Positions 1-7,936 of a stretch of 64,000 nucleotides of DNA are shown in pieces. Location of the stretch: contig NZ_CP025938.1 in assembly GCF_002893765.1 (NCBI RefSeq), forward strand, positions 1,736,001-1,800,000. The letters run 5' to 3'. Each line of letters starts with the position of its first letter. Position 1 is the first letter of the stretch. A model generated the notes under the pieces. The model did no database searches. It was not told the origin of the DNA and was given only the letters and a program-made list of their open reading frames with translations. Source of the stretch: Tamlana carrageenivorans (GTDB lineage: Bacteria > Bacteroidota > Bacteroidia > Flavobacteriales > Flavobacteriaceae). Made by a program: the position numbers and the translations under genes.

Positions 1-265
1 CGCAATTTGGACAAACGATGGTTTGGCCTTCGTCGTCTATCGAATATCTACTTATAGATTCTAAAATATGTTGTGCCTTTAGGGCCTGTTTAGATAGCAC
101 TTTTAGTTTCACACCGCCAATGGCGTTGCTCACTAGTGGATCGGTATCGATGGTTAAATTATCGGATAAAAAAACCTGTATGCCTTCGGCTTCCAAACGC
201 CCTTTTACAATTTGGGCTTCGGTAGAGTACTGAAATCGCGCTATGGTTTTAAAACGATTGCTCAT
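1..265 (-). CDS. DUF2007 domain protein, partial (3' end outside window)
   Basis: The first 88 codons are present and the rest runs off the left edge. The N-terminus reads MSNRFKTIARFQYSTEAQIV, followed by KGRLEAEGIQVFLSDN, the pattern of the DUF2007 fold (a small 'putative signal transducing protein' domain) in which segments or residues are compared. The visible part ends with a CPNC motif, so a zinc-ribbon-like or membrane tail may follow, as in longer members. The start ATG at 265-263 overlaps the bioF stop (ATGA), indicating translational coupling with bioF. The biochemical function of the family is not known. Confidence 0.8.
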   Translation of the reverse strand, partial: MSNRFKTIARFQYSTEAQIVKGRLEAEGIQVFLSDNLTIDTDPLVSNAIGGVKLKVLSKQALKAQHILESISRYSIDDEGQTIVCPNC

Positions 266-1413
266 GAGGTTATCAAGAGTGCTAGTAATTTTAAAACTTC
301 AGAAATTTGAGCTTCGGTGTTATAGGCGTGTAAACAAAATCGTAAGCGCTCTTGTCCTTTTGAAACGGTTGGAGACAAGATGGGTTTGACATCATATCCT
401 GAATTCTGAATATGTTTGGCTATGTGTTTTACCCGGTCGTTTCCTGAAATGATACAGCAGTGTATGGCCGAATCACTTTCTATAAACAACTTTTGAAGCT
501 GGTTTTTAATGATTTCGGACTTAAAAAACTGGATGTTTTCTTTTAGTTTCTGGCGTGTTTGAGTTTGCTCTAGTGCTGTATAACTGGCATGAATGGTAGC
601 CAAACTGTGAGGCGGGAGTGCCGTGGTGTAAATTAAACTCCGAGAAAAATTAACCAAATACTGTTTTAAAAGGTCGCTAGCCAGAATTGCTGCACCGTGG
701 CATCCTAAGGCTTTTCCGTAGGTTACAATTCTGGCAAACACGGCATTTTCCATGCCTAGGTGTTGTATGAGTCCGCCGCCATGTTTTCCAAAAATGCCAA
801 GGCCGTGTGCTTCATCAAGCACTAAATAGGCCTCGTGCTTTTTACATATTTGCGATAGTTTTTCTAAATCTGGTGAATCGCCATCCATAGAAAAAACAGA
901 TTCGGTAGTGACATAAATATGTTGCTTACTTTTATAAGCTCCTTCAGTAAAGCGAAATAACAGTGTTTCTAAATCGCTTAAATCGTTATGCTTAAACTTA
1001 TAGGCTTTAGCGTTGCTCATAAGTATACCATCGCGGATGGAGGCATGAATATAGGTGTCATATAAAATGATATCGCCACGTTGCGGTACACTGGCAAAAA
1101 AACCAATATTAGCATCGTAACCCGAGTTATAAATTAAGGCCGATTCACTGTTATGAAAGTTGGCCAATTGCTTTTCTACTAAGGGATATAATTTATGATT
1201 TCCTGAAAGCAATCGTGAACCAGTGGCTCCATTTTGAAGCAGATTTTGAGCTTTTAAAAACGCATGACTTTCATTAAAAATAGTTTCATTTTTTGAAAAG
1301 CCTAAATAATCATTTGATGAAAAATCAACGTATGGATTATCCGCACCAAGCTGCCTCAATGCATTTTCAGCATTGCGGTTTTCTAGTTTTTGATGTAATT
1401 TTTCAGGAAACAT
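262..1413 (-). CDS. bioF: 8-amino-7-oxononanoate synthase (BioF-like)
   Basis: A 383-residue PLP-dependent alpha-oxoamine synthase. It would condense pimeloyl-ACP/CoA with L-alanine to form 8-amino-7-oxononanoate, the first ring-precursor step of biotin synthesis, in the cytosol. Visible family features are the substrate-binding GATGSRLLSGNH segment (about 62-73), the cofactor-aspartate motif DEAHGLG (D200), and the Schiff-base lysine in TYGKALG (K234). Length matches the family. The related enzyme KBL (2-amino-3-ketobutyrate CoA ligase) shares these motifs, but the short N-terminus and the GNHKLYPLVE segment fit BioF better. It overlaps the downstream DUF2007 gene by 4 bp. No other bio gene lies in the window. 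Confidence 0.9.
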   Translation of the reverse strand: MFPEKLHQKLENRNAENALRQLGADNPYVDFSSNDYLGFSKNETIFNESHAFLKAQNLLQNGATGSRLLSGNHKLYPLVEKQLANFHNSESALIYNSGYDANIGFFASVPQRGDIILYDTYIHASIRDGILMSNAKAYKFKHNDLSDLETLLFRFTEGAYKSKQHIYVTTESVFSMDGDSPDLEKLSQICKKHEAYLVLDEAHGLGIFGKHGGGLIQHLGMENAVFARIVTYGKALGCHGAAILASDLLKQYLVNFSRSLIYTTALPPHSLATIHASYTALEQTQTRQKLKENIQFFKSEIIKNQLQKLFIESDSAIHCCIISGNDRVKHIAKHIQNSGYDVKPILSPTVSKGQERLRFCLHAYNTEAQISEVLKLLALLITS

Positions 1414-1485
1414 GCCGTAAATATACTTCTTAATTTAAGCATTCTCATAAATTATAAGACTTGATTTCTTTTCACATAATTTCTG

Positions 1486-1493
1486 TATTTTTG
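1486..1493 (+). promoter_or_regulatory. Bacteroidota -7 box (TATTTTTG) before the DUF3157 gene
   Basis: TATTTTTG fits TAnnTTTG and lies 21 bp upstream of the ATG at 1515. A TTG is present further upstream but at a longer spacing (22 bp) than the usual 19-20, so only the -7 element is well supported. Confidence 0.5.
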
Positions 1494-1514
1494 ATAACCT
1501 ATCACATTTAATTT

Positions 1515-1964
1515 ATGAAAACTTCCATCTTTATTTTTCTATTTACCATATCATTTATGGGATTTGCTCAAAATAACCATATTGTGAAAACAGAAGACGG
1601 CCGACGTGTATTACTTAAAGCGGATTTTACCTGGGAATATATTGATGCCAAAGCTCCAGAACAAAACGCTATTGAAGCTGCAGTGGCTAAGACGGAAAAC
1701 ACCGAGGGTTGTCAGATTGCAGCCGACTTCGAAGAACCTAAATTAAATTCTAAAATACAAAATCAGCTTAAAAAAGGTAGAGCGACTATTGATCATGTTA
1801 AAGAAAAGGTTGCTAGTGATTACGAGTGCCAAGCGAGTGAAGTTATCCTGTTATGGGTTAAAGAACAGAAATCTAAAGCTGTTTACATGTTTTGTGCTAA
1901 GGGTACTAAGGTGAAATATAAACGTGTTGGTAATTCTATTATTGAAACCGGAAAGTTTTTTTAG
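1515..1964 (+). CDS. Secreted DUF3157-like protein
   Basis: A 149-residue protein starting with a clear signal peptide (MKTSIFIFLFTISFMGFAQ, cleavage after about residue 19). The mature N-terminus carries HIVKTEDGRRVLLKADFTWEYID, which I associate with the Bacteroidota DUF3157 family; this identification is from memory. The C-terminal half has two spaced cysteines that could form a disulfide in the periplasm. The function is unknown. It is transcribed alone, divergent from bioF, with a TATTTTTG promoter box 21 bp before the start. Confidence 0.75.
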   Translation: MKTSIFIFLFTISFMGFAQNNHIVKTEDGRRVLLKADFTWEYIDAKAPEQNAIEAAVAKTENTEGCQIAADFEEPKLNSKIQNQLKKGRATIDHVKEKVASDYECQASEVILLWVKEQKSKAVYMFCAKGTKVKYKRVGNSIIETGKFF

Positions 1965-2081
1965 ATTATGTTTATTTTAAGTGATTTAACTTGTTTTTTA
2001 GTTTCTCACAAACAAAAATTTAAGAGGTAACTTTTGAAAATAGCGGCAGATTTATAACCAATGTTAATGCAGAGTTTATAG

Positions 2082-2312
2082 GTACTTAAGTTTGCTATAT
2101 TAGATCAAAATGTTGTGCATTTTATCGTTCCGAAAGATTTAAAAATTGAAACTGTGTCTATTTTTAATTTGCTTGGGCAGCCTCTATATGAGCTTGAAGG
2201 GGGTAGTTGTTCTGAAACCTTTGAACTTCCTAATTTAAGTACTGTCTTTATTGCCAAAATAAAACTTTATAACGGTCAAGTTTTGACTAAAAAAGGGGTG
2301 AGCAAATATTAA
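2082..2312 (+). pseudogene. Remnant of a T9SS cargo: isolated C-terminal sorting domain
   Basis: The open frame from 2082 encodes KFAILDQNVVHFIVPKDLK, then TVSIFNLLGQPLYELEGGS, and ends TKKGVSKY. It aligns along its length with the C-terminal 70 residues of the intact T9SS cargo at 24869-27310 (TIYDIYGRTLYQLQGK and PVFIAKVALSN) and of the decayed one at 22686-24461. No signal peptide, cargo domain or convincing start codon precedes it, and an in-frame TAG lies at 2079-2081. A type A sorting domain without an export signal cannot work, so this is read as the stranded 3' end of a deleted gene. Confidence 0.75.
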
Positions 2313-2384
2313 GCTGTTTAGGTTTTGAAATAGTCCCGTTTGAAAATAAATATTAGGTTAAAATAACGATAGAGGCCAAAGCTC

Positions 2385-4628
2385 TTAATTTAAAACATAC
2401 CGTAAACCTAAAAATAAGCGCCTCCCTTGGTTTGGTGCGTAAATGTAAGTGGGATCGAAAGTTAAACCATACGGGTTGTCTGGAGTTACAAGCACGTCGC
2501 CGTTATTGTCATATGCTACATCTTTATCGAAAGGGTCATGAGCTCGAGCTATAATAAACGGGTTGCCTTTGTTAGGCGTCCAATTCAATAAGTTTTTAAC
2601 TCCACCATAAATTTCAAAGTTTTTTAAACCGTCAAATGTGAATTGAATGTTTTGAATGCTCCAAACAGGTGATTCGGGTAACCTAGGATCTAAATCCCCT
2701 AGGAGAGGCAAACGCATGGGGCCATAAATATTTCCTGTGTAATCTATAGTAGTTTGGTATTTGTAATTTTTATATGAAATACCCCAAGTTCCTGTAAAGT
2801 TTTCGGTTAATATTTGGCGCTGTGTGACGTTGTTGTGGGTGGTGGTAACATCTTGCAGGGTCGCCCCTAAAAGGACTTTAATACCGCTTGCTAAATTGGC
2901 GTCTAAATTAACGCTAACACCTTTGCTTTCTGCTTTTCCTTCCAAATTAGAGTAAATAATTTGATTGGGATTAGTCTCGTAGTCGGGAGCAATTAAATTA
3001 GAAAAATGGGTGTACCAGGCAGAGGCATCTAAGGTGAACAACATACCTTTTTTGCTGTAAAATTGTTGTAAATAATTTAGGTTGAAATTTACGGATTGTT
3101 CTGGGTTCAAATTTTCAGTAATAACAACATCTCTCGATCCCGTAAGTGCTGCGTGCTCTTCCGTAAATAGGTTAACAACGCGAAAACCCGTACCAGCATT
3201 GAGTCGGATAATAGCCTGGTCCGAAGGTTTAAATCGATAAGCCAATCGCGGTGTAAAAATTGAGCCATGGCGTTTATCGTAATCATAACGAGCACCTAAT
3301 AACAAACTGTGTTTTCTGTGAAGTATCATTTCATCTTGAACGAAAAGTGACGGAATGACTATTTCATCGGCAGTAGTAGTTGCTGGAGTACTATCATTAT
3401 AATAATTATACCGCGCTGCAAGTCCGAATAATAAATCATGACCTTTTAAAGGTTTATCCCAAATAAGCTGTGTAAAACCAATACGTTGTTTAGCCAGATA
3501 AGGCGTATTGCCGTAAACGGAATTTTGATCATGATCGGTATACGAAAATTGCAGCATCATTTTCTCGGCAACAGGAAGTTGGTAGGTTCCTAGTAATTCG
3601 TAACGCGAGGTATAAATGCTCTCTCCATAAACCTCATCGCCACCACGATAAGATGGATTCCATTGCATTTCACCACCCCAACGGTCTTCATAAAAGAATC
3701 GCCCTGCAAGTGAAAAAACTCTATTTTTTTTACGCTCAAAATTCCACTTTTGAAAAACCGATATTCTATTTTGAAGTGCTAAATCGGTAAAATTATCATT
3801 GTTGTTATCAATAGGATTATTGTAGTTAAAATAATTCACCCCTAAAAGCACATCGGTTTTACTGCCAATTTTTGCTTTAAAACCGACGTCTAAATTCCAC
3901 TCTCCCCAGCCTGAAACAAAACTATCCGCAAAAAATAAGGGGGCATTTTCGGGGCGTTTAGTGATAATGTTAATTAAACCACCTACCGCTTCACTTCCAT
4001 AAAGAGAGGAGGCTGGGCCTTTTACGATTTCTACCTGTTCAATAAGTGAATTTGGTATACCCGACAAACCATAAACGGTAGACAAACCGCTTACAATGGG
4101 CATACCGTCTATTAAAACTAAGGTGTATGGACCTTCGAGTCCGTTGATGTGAATATCTCCGGTGTTACAAACACTACAATTAATTTGTGGCCGTACACCA
4201 TTCACATTTTGTAGCGATTCGAAAATATTAGGCGTTGGATTTTTCTTCAGAAAGGCAGGGCTGTACACTTCAACAGGAACAGGGCTGTCCAATCTAGAAA
4301 CGGCTTTTAAAGTTCCTGTAACAACCACTTCGTCCAGATCTGCAGATGTTTCTAGATTAAAATTTATCACAACATCTTCATTAGCGATACTTATGTCTTT
4401 TGATTCAGATTTAAATCCGGTATAAGAGATAATGATGGTATAGCTTCCTGGTTTTATGTTTTTAAGGTTATAACTGCCGTCTTCATTGGTTGTTGTGCCT
4501 TGTCGTGTGCCTTTTAAATAAACGTTTGCATAGGCAAGTGGTAAGTTTTCAAATGCCACGTGTCCCGTAATATCTTGACCATTTACAGTTATTGAAGTTA
4601 TACAAAAAAATATTATTAGATATTTCAT
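2385..4628 (-). CDS. TonB-dependent outer-membrane receptor (probable iron or metal-complex uptake)
   Basis: Signal peptide from the second Met (MKYLIIFFCITSITVNG), so the start is placed at 4628 and not at the in-frame ATG at 4646. A carboxypeptidase-like regulatory domain follows (about 20-105), then the TonB box/plug region with an SVCNTG cysteine pair, the VLIDGMPIVSGL motif and QVEIVKGPASSLYGSEAVGG, and a 22-strand-type barrel ending in FLGLRYVLN. Length (747 aa) suits siderophore, haem or metal receptors of the CirA/FepA type. It is followed, on the same strand and upstream in transcription, by the feo ferrous-iron genes, which supports an iron-related substrate. That is inference; the ligand cannot be read from the sequence. 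Confidence 0.88.
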   Translation of the reverse strand: MKYLIIFFCITSITVNGQDITGHVAFENLPLAYANVYLKGTRQGTTTNEDGSYNLKNIKPGSYTIIISYTGFKSESKDISIANEDVVINFNLETSADLDEVVVTGTLKAVSRLDSPVPVEVYSPAFLKKNPTPNIFESLQNVNGVRPQINCSVCNTGDIHINGLEGPYTLVLIDGMPIVSGLSTVYGLSGIPNSLIEQVEIVKGPASSLYGSEAVGGLINIITKRPENAPLFFADSFVSGWGEWNLDVGFKAKIGSKTDVLLGVNYFNYNNPIDNNNDNFTDLALQNRISVFQKWNFERKKNRVFSLAGRFFYEDRWGGEMQWNPSYRGGDEVYGESIYTSRYELLGTYQLPVAEKMMLQFSYTDHDQNSVYGNTPYLAKQRIGFTQLIWDKPLKGHDLLFGLAARYNYYNDSTPATTTADEIVIPSLFVQDEMILHRKHSLLLGARYDYDKRHGSIFTPRLAYRFKPSDQAIIRLNAGTGFRVVNLFTEEHAALTGSRDVVITENLNPEQSVNFNLNYLQQFYSKKGMLFTLDASAWYTHFSNLIAPDYETNPNQIIYSNLEGKAESKGVSVNLDANLASGIKVLLGATLQDVTTTHNNVTQRQILTENFTGTWGISYKNYKYQTTIDYTGNIYGPMRLPLLGDLDPRLPESPVWSIQNIQFTFDGLKNFEIYGGVKNLLNWTPNKGNPFIIARAHDPFDKDVAYDNNGDVLVTPDNPYGLTFDPTYIYAPNQGRRLFLGLRYVLN

Positions 4629-4853
4629 TAAATTTAATTTGAACAAATATAAATATATTTTTAGATAAGACTAAAAATAAAAGTAAGAAAATAGATAATA
4701 TGTTTGAAGTAGGGTTGATATGCTCCAAACTTATGGAAGGTTAAAATTAAAAAGTGTTTAGAGTGTTATACAGAAGCCATGCTGAGATACTTCTCGGGAA
4801 TGGGTATGATTAAAAAAATAAATTGTTTGTGAAGCCTTTATAATTTATTACTT

Positions 4854-4880
4854 GTCATATTAAGCTTGTCGAAATATCTC
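4854..4880. repeat. Probable copy of a short interspersed repeat
   Basis: GTCATATTAAGCTTGTCGAA followed by ATATCTC resembles, from memory, a short imperfectly palindromic repeat (GTCAT..TGAGCTTGTCGAAG.ATCTC type) found between genes in many Flavobacteriia. It lies in the gap between the TonB receptor and the feo operon. Identification rests on recollection of the consensus. Confidence 0.35.
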
Positions 4881-4895
4881 TTAATACTCATAGCC

Positions 4896-5033
4896 TTAAT
4901 GGCAACCGCAGTCATCGTTACCACCACAGCCTTTTTTAGGTTTTTTCTTTTTCCAGATGTATTTTCTAACTAAAAACACCACAGCCAAAATAAGCGCTGC
5001 AATAACCAATATGTTTTGAATGAAGGCGTTCAT
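4896..5033 (-). CDS. FeoB-associated Cys-rich membrane protein
   Basis: A 45-residue protein: MNAFIQNILVIAALILAVVF forms one N-terminal membrane helix, then a lysine-rich stretch (KYIWKKKKPKKG) and a C-terminal cluster CGGNDDCGCH. This is the layout of the FeoB-associated Cys-rich membrane proteins, which sit beside feoB in many bacteria. It starts 20 bp after the feoB stop on the same strand, so it is the last gene of feoA-feoB-this gene. The Cys/His tail could bind Fe2+ or help assemble FeoB on the cytoplasmic side; neither role can be proven here. Confidence 0.85.
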   Translation of the reverse strand: MNAFIQNILVIAALILAVVFLVRKYIWKKKKPKKGCGGNDDCGCH

Positions 5034-5053
5034 GTGTTTTTAGTTAGAATTTA

Positions 5054-7153
5054 TTATTTCAATAATTGAAAGGCTATTAAGGCCACAACATAAGCAAAAA
5101 TAGACATAATTACTAGTTGTAAAACGGGCCATTTCCAGGAGTTTGTTTCTCGTTTTACAATGGCTAAAGTACTCATACATTGCATGGCGAAAGCATAGAA
5201 AAGCAGTAGTGAAATACCTGAAGCAAAAGTAAATAAAGGGCCGCCTAAAATAGGATTCACTTCACCAGCCATTCTATTTTTAATAGTTTCCTCGTCATCG
5301 CTACCTACGCTGTAAATAGTGGCTAAGGTACCCACAAAAACTTCACGGGCAGCAAAGGAGCTAATAATCGCAATACCAATTTTCCAATCGTAACCTAAAG
5401 GTCTTATGGCAGGCTCGATAGCACGACCCGCAATACCAATATAAGAGTGTTCTAATTTGTATTGGGCTATTTTGTGTTCTAAATCTTCTTCTTCTAAATT
5501 ATCTGAAGCATATTTTTCTGTGATGATGTTTTCAGCACTATTAAAATTTTCACCTGGGCCATATGATGCTAAAAACCATAGGGCAATAGAAATAGCTAAA
5601 ATGATTTTACCAGCACCAAAAATAAAGGCTTTGGTTTTTTCAACCACTGTATAAAAAACATTTTTAAGTAGGGGGAGTTTGTAATTAGGCATTTCAATCA
5701 CAAAAAACGATTTGCTTTTTATTTTCAGGATTTTATTTAAAATGTATGCCGATAGTACAGCTGTTCCAAAACCTAACAAATACAATAGCATTAAGGTAAG
5801 TGCTTGATAACTAAAGCCTAGAAAGCTGCCGTCTGGAATGACCAAAGCGATTATAATGAGGTAAACCGGTAATCGGGCCGAGCAGGTTGTAAAAGGTGTT
5901 ACTAAAATAGTGATAAGGCGTTCTTTCCAGCTTTCAATATTTCTTGTGGCCATAACGGCTGGAATGGCGCAAGCGGTTCCAGATATTAAAGGCACCACAC
6001 TTTTTCCGCTTAGTCCAAAACGACGCATAATACGATCCATTAAAAATACGACACGACTCATATAGCCGCTTTCTTCTAAAATGGCTAAAAAGAGAAATAG
6101 AAAGGCTATTTGTGGAATAAATATAACGATACCGCCTAAGCCAGGAATAATGCCTTCAGAAAGTAAATTTGTAAAGGCACCCGAAGGTAGATGGTCTTTT
6201 GTCCATTCACTTAAAAAAGCAAAAGCCGAATCAATCATATCCATAGGCACAGTAGCCCAGTCATAAATAGATTGAAATAAAGCCATTAATATGACAAAGA
6301 AAATCACGTAACCCCATATTTTGTGTGTTAAAACACGATCTAGTTTAGAACGTAAATCTTTTGCTTGTGTAGCATCTATAGTTTGTCCTTTTTTAAGAAC
6401 GTTGTTTATAAATTGATAACGCTTAATGGTTTCTTTTTGCTGAAGTCGTTTTAAGTCGCCTTCACTTTTCGTTTTAAAATCTGCAACAGCATCAAACTCT
6501 TTGCGGTCAGTTTTTCCGAAGTTTACATCTTGAGTAATAACGAGCCAAAGTTTGTATAATAACTGATTCGGAAAAGCTTTGCGTAGGTTTTCGAAATAGT
6601 TAACATCAATTTGAGCAATATCTAAACAGGGCTCAGAAGGCACCTCTTTGTAATTGGCAATAAGGTCCTTTAGGGTGTCAATGCCCATTTTTTTTCTTGT
6701 ACTCGTCAGGGCAATTTTTGTTTGTAGTTGTGTTTCTAAATAGTCAATATCTAAAGAAATCCCTTTATAACTCATTCTATCGGCCATGTTTATAACCAAT
6801 AGGGTTGGGATTTTAAGATCTTTTATTTGTGTGAAAATTAAAAGATTACGTTTTAAATTTTCTACATCGGTAACAACCACAGCAATGTCTGGAAAATCTT
6901 TGTCGTTCTGGTTTAACAGCAATTCAATAACCACACTTTCATCAAGTGACGAAGCGTTTAAACTGTAAGTTCCAGGTAAATCAATAATATGCGCTTTAAG
7001 GCCTCGTGGTAGCTTGCAAACACCTTCTTTTTTTTCAACCGTAATGCCTGGGTAGTTTCCAACCTTTTGGTTTAATCCTGTTAAGGCATTAAAAACTGAG
7101 GTTTTTCCTGTATTCGGATTACCTATTAGAGCTACATTAATCTGTTTACTCAT
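5054..7153 (-). CDS. feoB: Ferrous iron transporter B
   Basis: 699 residues, the usual FeoB size. The cytosolic N-terminal GTPase domain has G1 GNPNTGKTS (11-19), G2 around T38 in the YPGIT segment, G3 DLPGTYS (58-64) and G4 NMAD (122-125). The GDI-like linker spans about 165-270. The C-terminal membrane part holds two Gate-type repeats (with GTACAIPAVMATR and FAAREVFVGTLATIYSVG) that form the Fe2+ path across the inner membrane. It overlaps feoA by 8 bp, so the two are coupled. Confidence 0.96.
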   Translation of the reverse strand: MSKQINVALIGNPNTGKTSVFNALTGLNQKVGNYPGITVEKKEGVCKLPRGLKAHIIDLPGTYSLNASSLDESVVIELLLNQNDKDFPDIAVVVTDVENLKRNLLIFTQIKDLKIPTLLVINMADRMSYKGISLDIDYLETQLQTKIALTSTRKKMGIDTLKDLIANYKEVPSEPCLDIAQIDVNYFENLRKAFPNQLLYKLWLVITQDVNFGKTDRKEFDAVADFKTKSEGDLKRLQQKETIKRYQFINNVLKKGQTIDATQAKDLRSKLDRVLTHKIWGYVIFFVILMALFQSIYDWATVPMDMIDSAFAFLSEWTKDHLPSGAFTNLLSEGIIPGLGGIVIFIPQIAFLFLFLAILEESGYMSRVVFLMDRIMRRFGLSGKSVVPLISGTACAIPAVMATRNIESWKERLITILVTPFTTCSARLPVYLIIIALVIPDGSFLGFSYQALTLMLLYLLGFGTAVLSAYILNKILKIKSKSFFVIEMPNYKLPLLKNVFYTVVEKTKAFIFGAGKIILAISIALWFLASYGPGENFNSAENIITEKYASDNLEEEDLEHKIAQYKLEHSYIGIAGRAIEPAIRPLGYDWKIGIAIISSFAAREVFVGTLATIYSVGSDDEETIKNRMAGEVNPILGGPLFTFASGISLLLFYAFAMQCMSTLAIVKRETNSWKWPVLQLVIMSIFAYVVALIAFQLLK

Positions 7154-7382
7154 GCCTTACCTTTTCAATTAATATGTGGGTTGCAGTTTCTTTTCTAATA
7201 GCAAGATGCGATCCATTTATGTTTAAATACATAGGGTCGTGAAAAGGCGCTAGCTGTACTAACTGTACGGTGTTACCAGGTAGGCAGCCCATTTCTAAAA
7301 GTTTTAGAGGAATATGAACGGAAGACACATCGGTAATGATGGCACTTTCACCGTGTTCTAATTGTGCTAAAGTATCTTGCAA
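7146..7382 (-). CDS. feoA: Ferrous iron transport protein A
   Basis: 78 residues with the small SH3-like FeoA fold: LLEMGCLPGNTVQLVQLAPF followed by DPMYLNINGSHLAIRKETA. FeoA is a cytosolic accessory of FeoB thought to modulate its GTPase or pore. First gene of the feo operon, overlapping the start of feoB. The 5' region contains the palindromic repeat at 7474-7558, and I see no clear TAnnTTTG box close to its ATG. Confidence 0.93.
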   Translation of the reverse strand: MQDTLAQLEHGESAIITDVSSVHIPLKLLEMGCLPGNTVQLVQLAPFHDPMYLNINGSHLAIRKETATHILIEKVRHE

Positions 7383-7473
7383 TGCAATTTAGATTGATTT
7401 TAAAGAAGCAAAAATACTTTAAAACTTTAAAACCTAAAAGGTAATGAGTTTATAATATGTAATTATTTTTTTT

Positions 7474-7558
7474 GGCGTTACCTAAAGGTCGGGCTTTACG
7501 TTACAAGTCCTCGCGCTAAAAAAAAGCGCTGTGGGCTTTCCACTGCAATCCCTAACGC
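7474..7558. repeat. Interspersed palindromic repeat (GGCGTTA...TAACGC)
   Basis: An 85-bp imperfect palindrome. The outer arms GCGTTA/TAACGC enclose GTCGGGCTTTACGTTACAAG and GGGCTTTCCACTGCAATCCC, with a central AGCGC/GCGCT hairpin around a poly-A run. I recognise this layout from non-coding repeats scattered through Flavobacteriaceae genomes (memory, not a search). It is the only copy I found in this window. It fills most of the 375-bp gap between feoA and the small gene at 7758. Confidence 0.6.
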
Positions 7559-7730
7559 AGTGACGTTATCCTAAAAAAAAAGAGACTAAAAAGCAGTGAA
7601 TAGTCGGTTATACAGTGTGTTGTCGTTAAAAATATCATATTCATCGATTAAAAGTACTGTAGGAAAACTTAATGTTAATTTAACATACAAACACACCAAG
7701 CCTGTTGTTTTCTTACGTATATAAGCGTCG

Positions 7731-7738
7731 TAATTTTG
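7731..7738 (+). promoter_or_regulatory. Bacteroidota -7 box before the 38-codon gene
   Basis: TAATTTTG matches TAnnTTTG exactly and sits 19 bp upstream of the ATG at 7758. A TTG lies at 7705-7707, but with 23 bp between the elements the -33 assignment is weak. Confidence 0.55.
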
Positions 7739-7757
7739 CACCAGTAAAAAATAAAAT

Positions 7758-7874
7758 ATGACAACAATTACAAATATTACAAAAGTAGCAGCAGAAACGA
7801 AAATAGGAACAGTAACTAAAACCTTTAGCAATACAAGCTCTTTAGTTTGGAATGCCAAAAGACGTTACAAATAA
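7758..7874 (+). CDS. Unrecognised 38-residue basic protein (or small RNA gene)
   Basis: ATG at 7758 opens a frame encoding MTTITNITKVAAETKIGTVT followed by KTFSNTSSLVWNAKRRYK. The peptide is Thr/Ser-rich with a basic C-terminus and has no signal peptide or membrane helix. It is shorter than usual gene-caller limits. Support comes from placement: a perfect TAATTTTG -7 box 19 bp upstream, the leader length seen at other genes here, and a strong intrinsic terminator 15 bp downstream of the stop. A small RNA from the same promoter-terminator unit is the main alternative. I do not recognise a family. Confidence 0.5.
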   Translation: MTTITNITKVAAETKIGTVTKTFSNTSSLVWNAKRRYK

Positions 7875-7888
7875 ATAAAATAAGATTA

Positions 7889-7922
7889 AAAAAAGGCGCT
7901 TCACATGAAGCGCCTTTTTTTT
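7889..7922. terminator. Bidirectional intrinsic terminator
   Basis: Perfect stem GGCGCTTC-ACAT-GAAGCGCC flanked by A8 and T8 tracts, so it can work in both directions. It ends the 38-codon unit on + and SCO1 on -. Confidence 0.9.
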
Positions 7923-7936
7923 GCTTTAAACTAAAG

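Noticed and set aside
4162..4425. 87-codon plus-strand frame inside the TonB receptor
   Set aside because: Antisense shadow of the plug and carboxypeptidase-like domain.
7586..7858. 90-codon frame on the minus strand opposite the small gene
   Set aside because: It has no promoter box or terminator on its own strand, its hydrophobic sequence reflects AT-rich DNA, and the plus strand has a complete transcription unit here.
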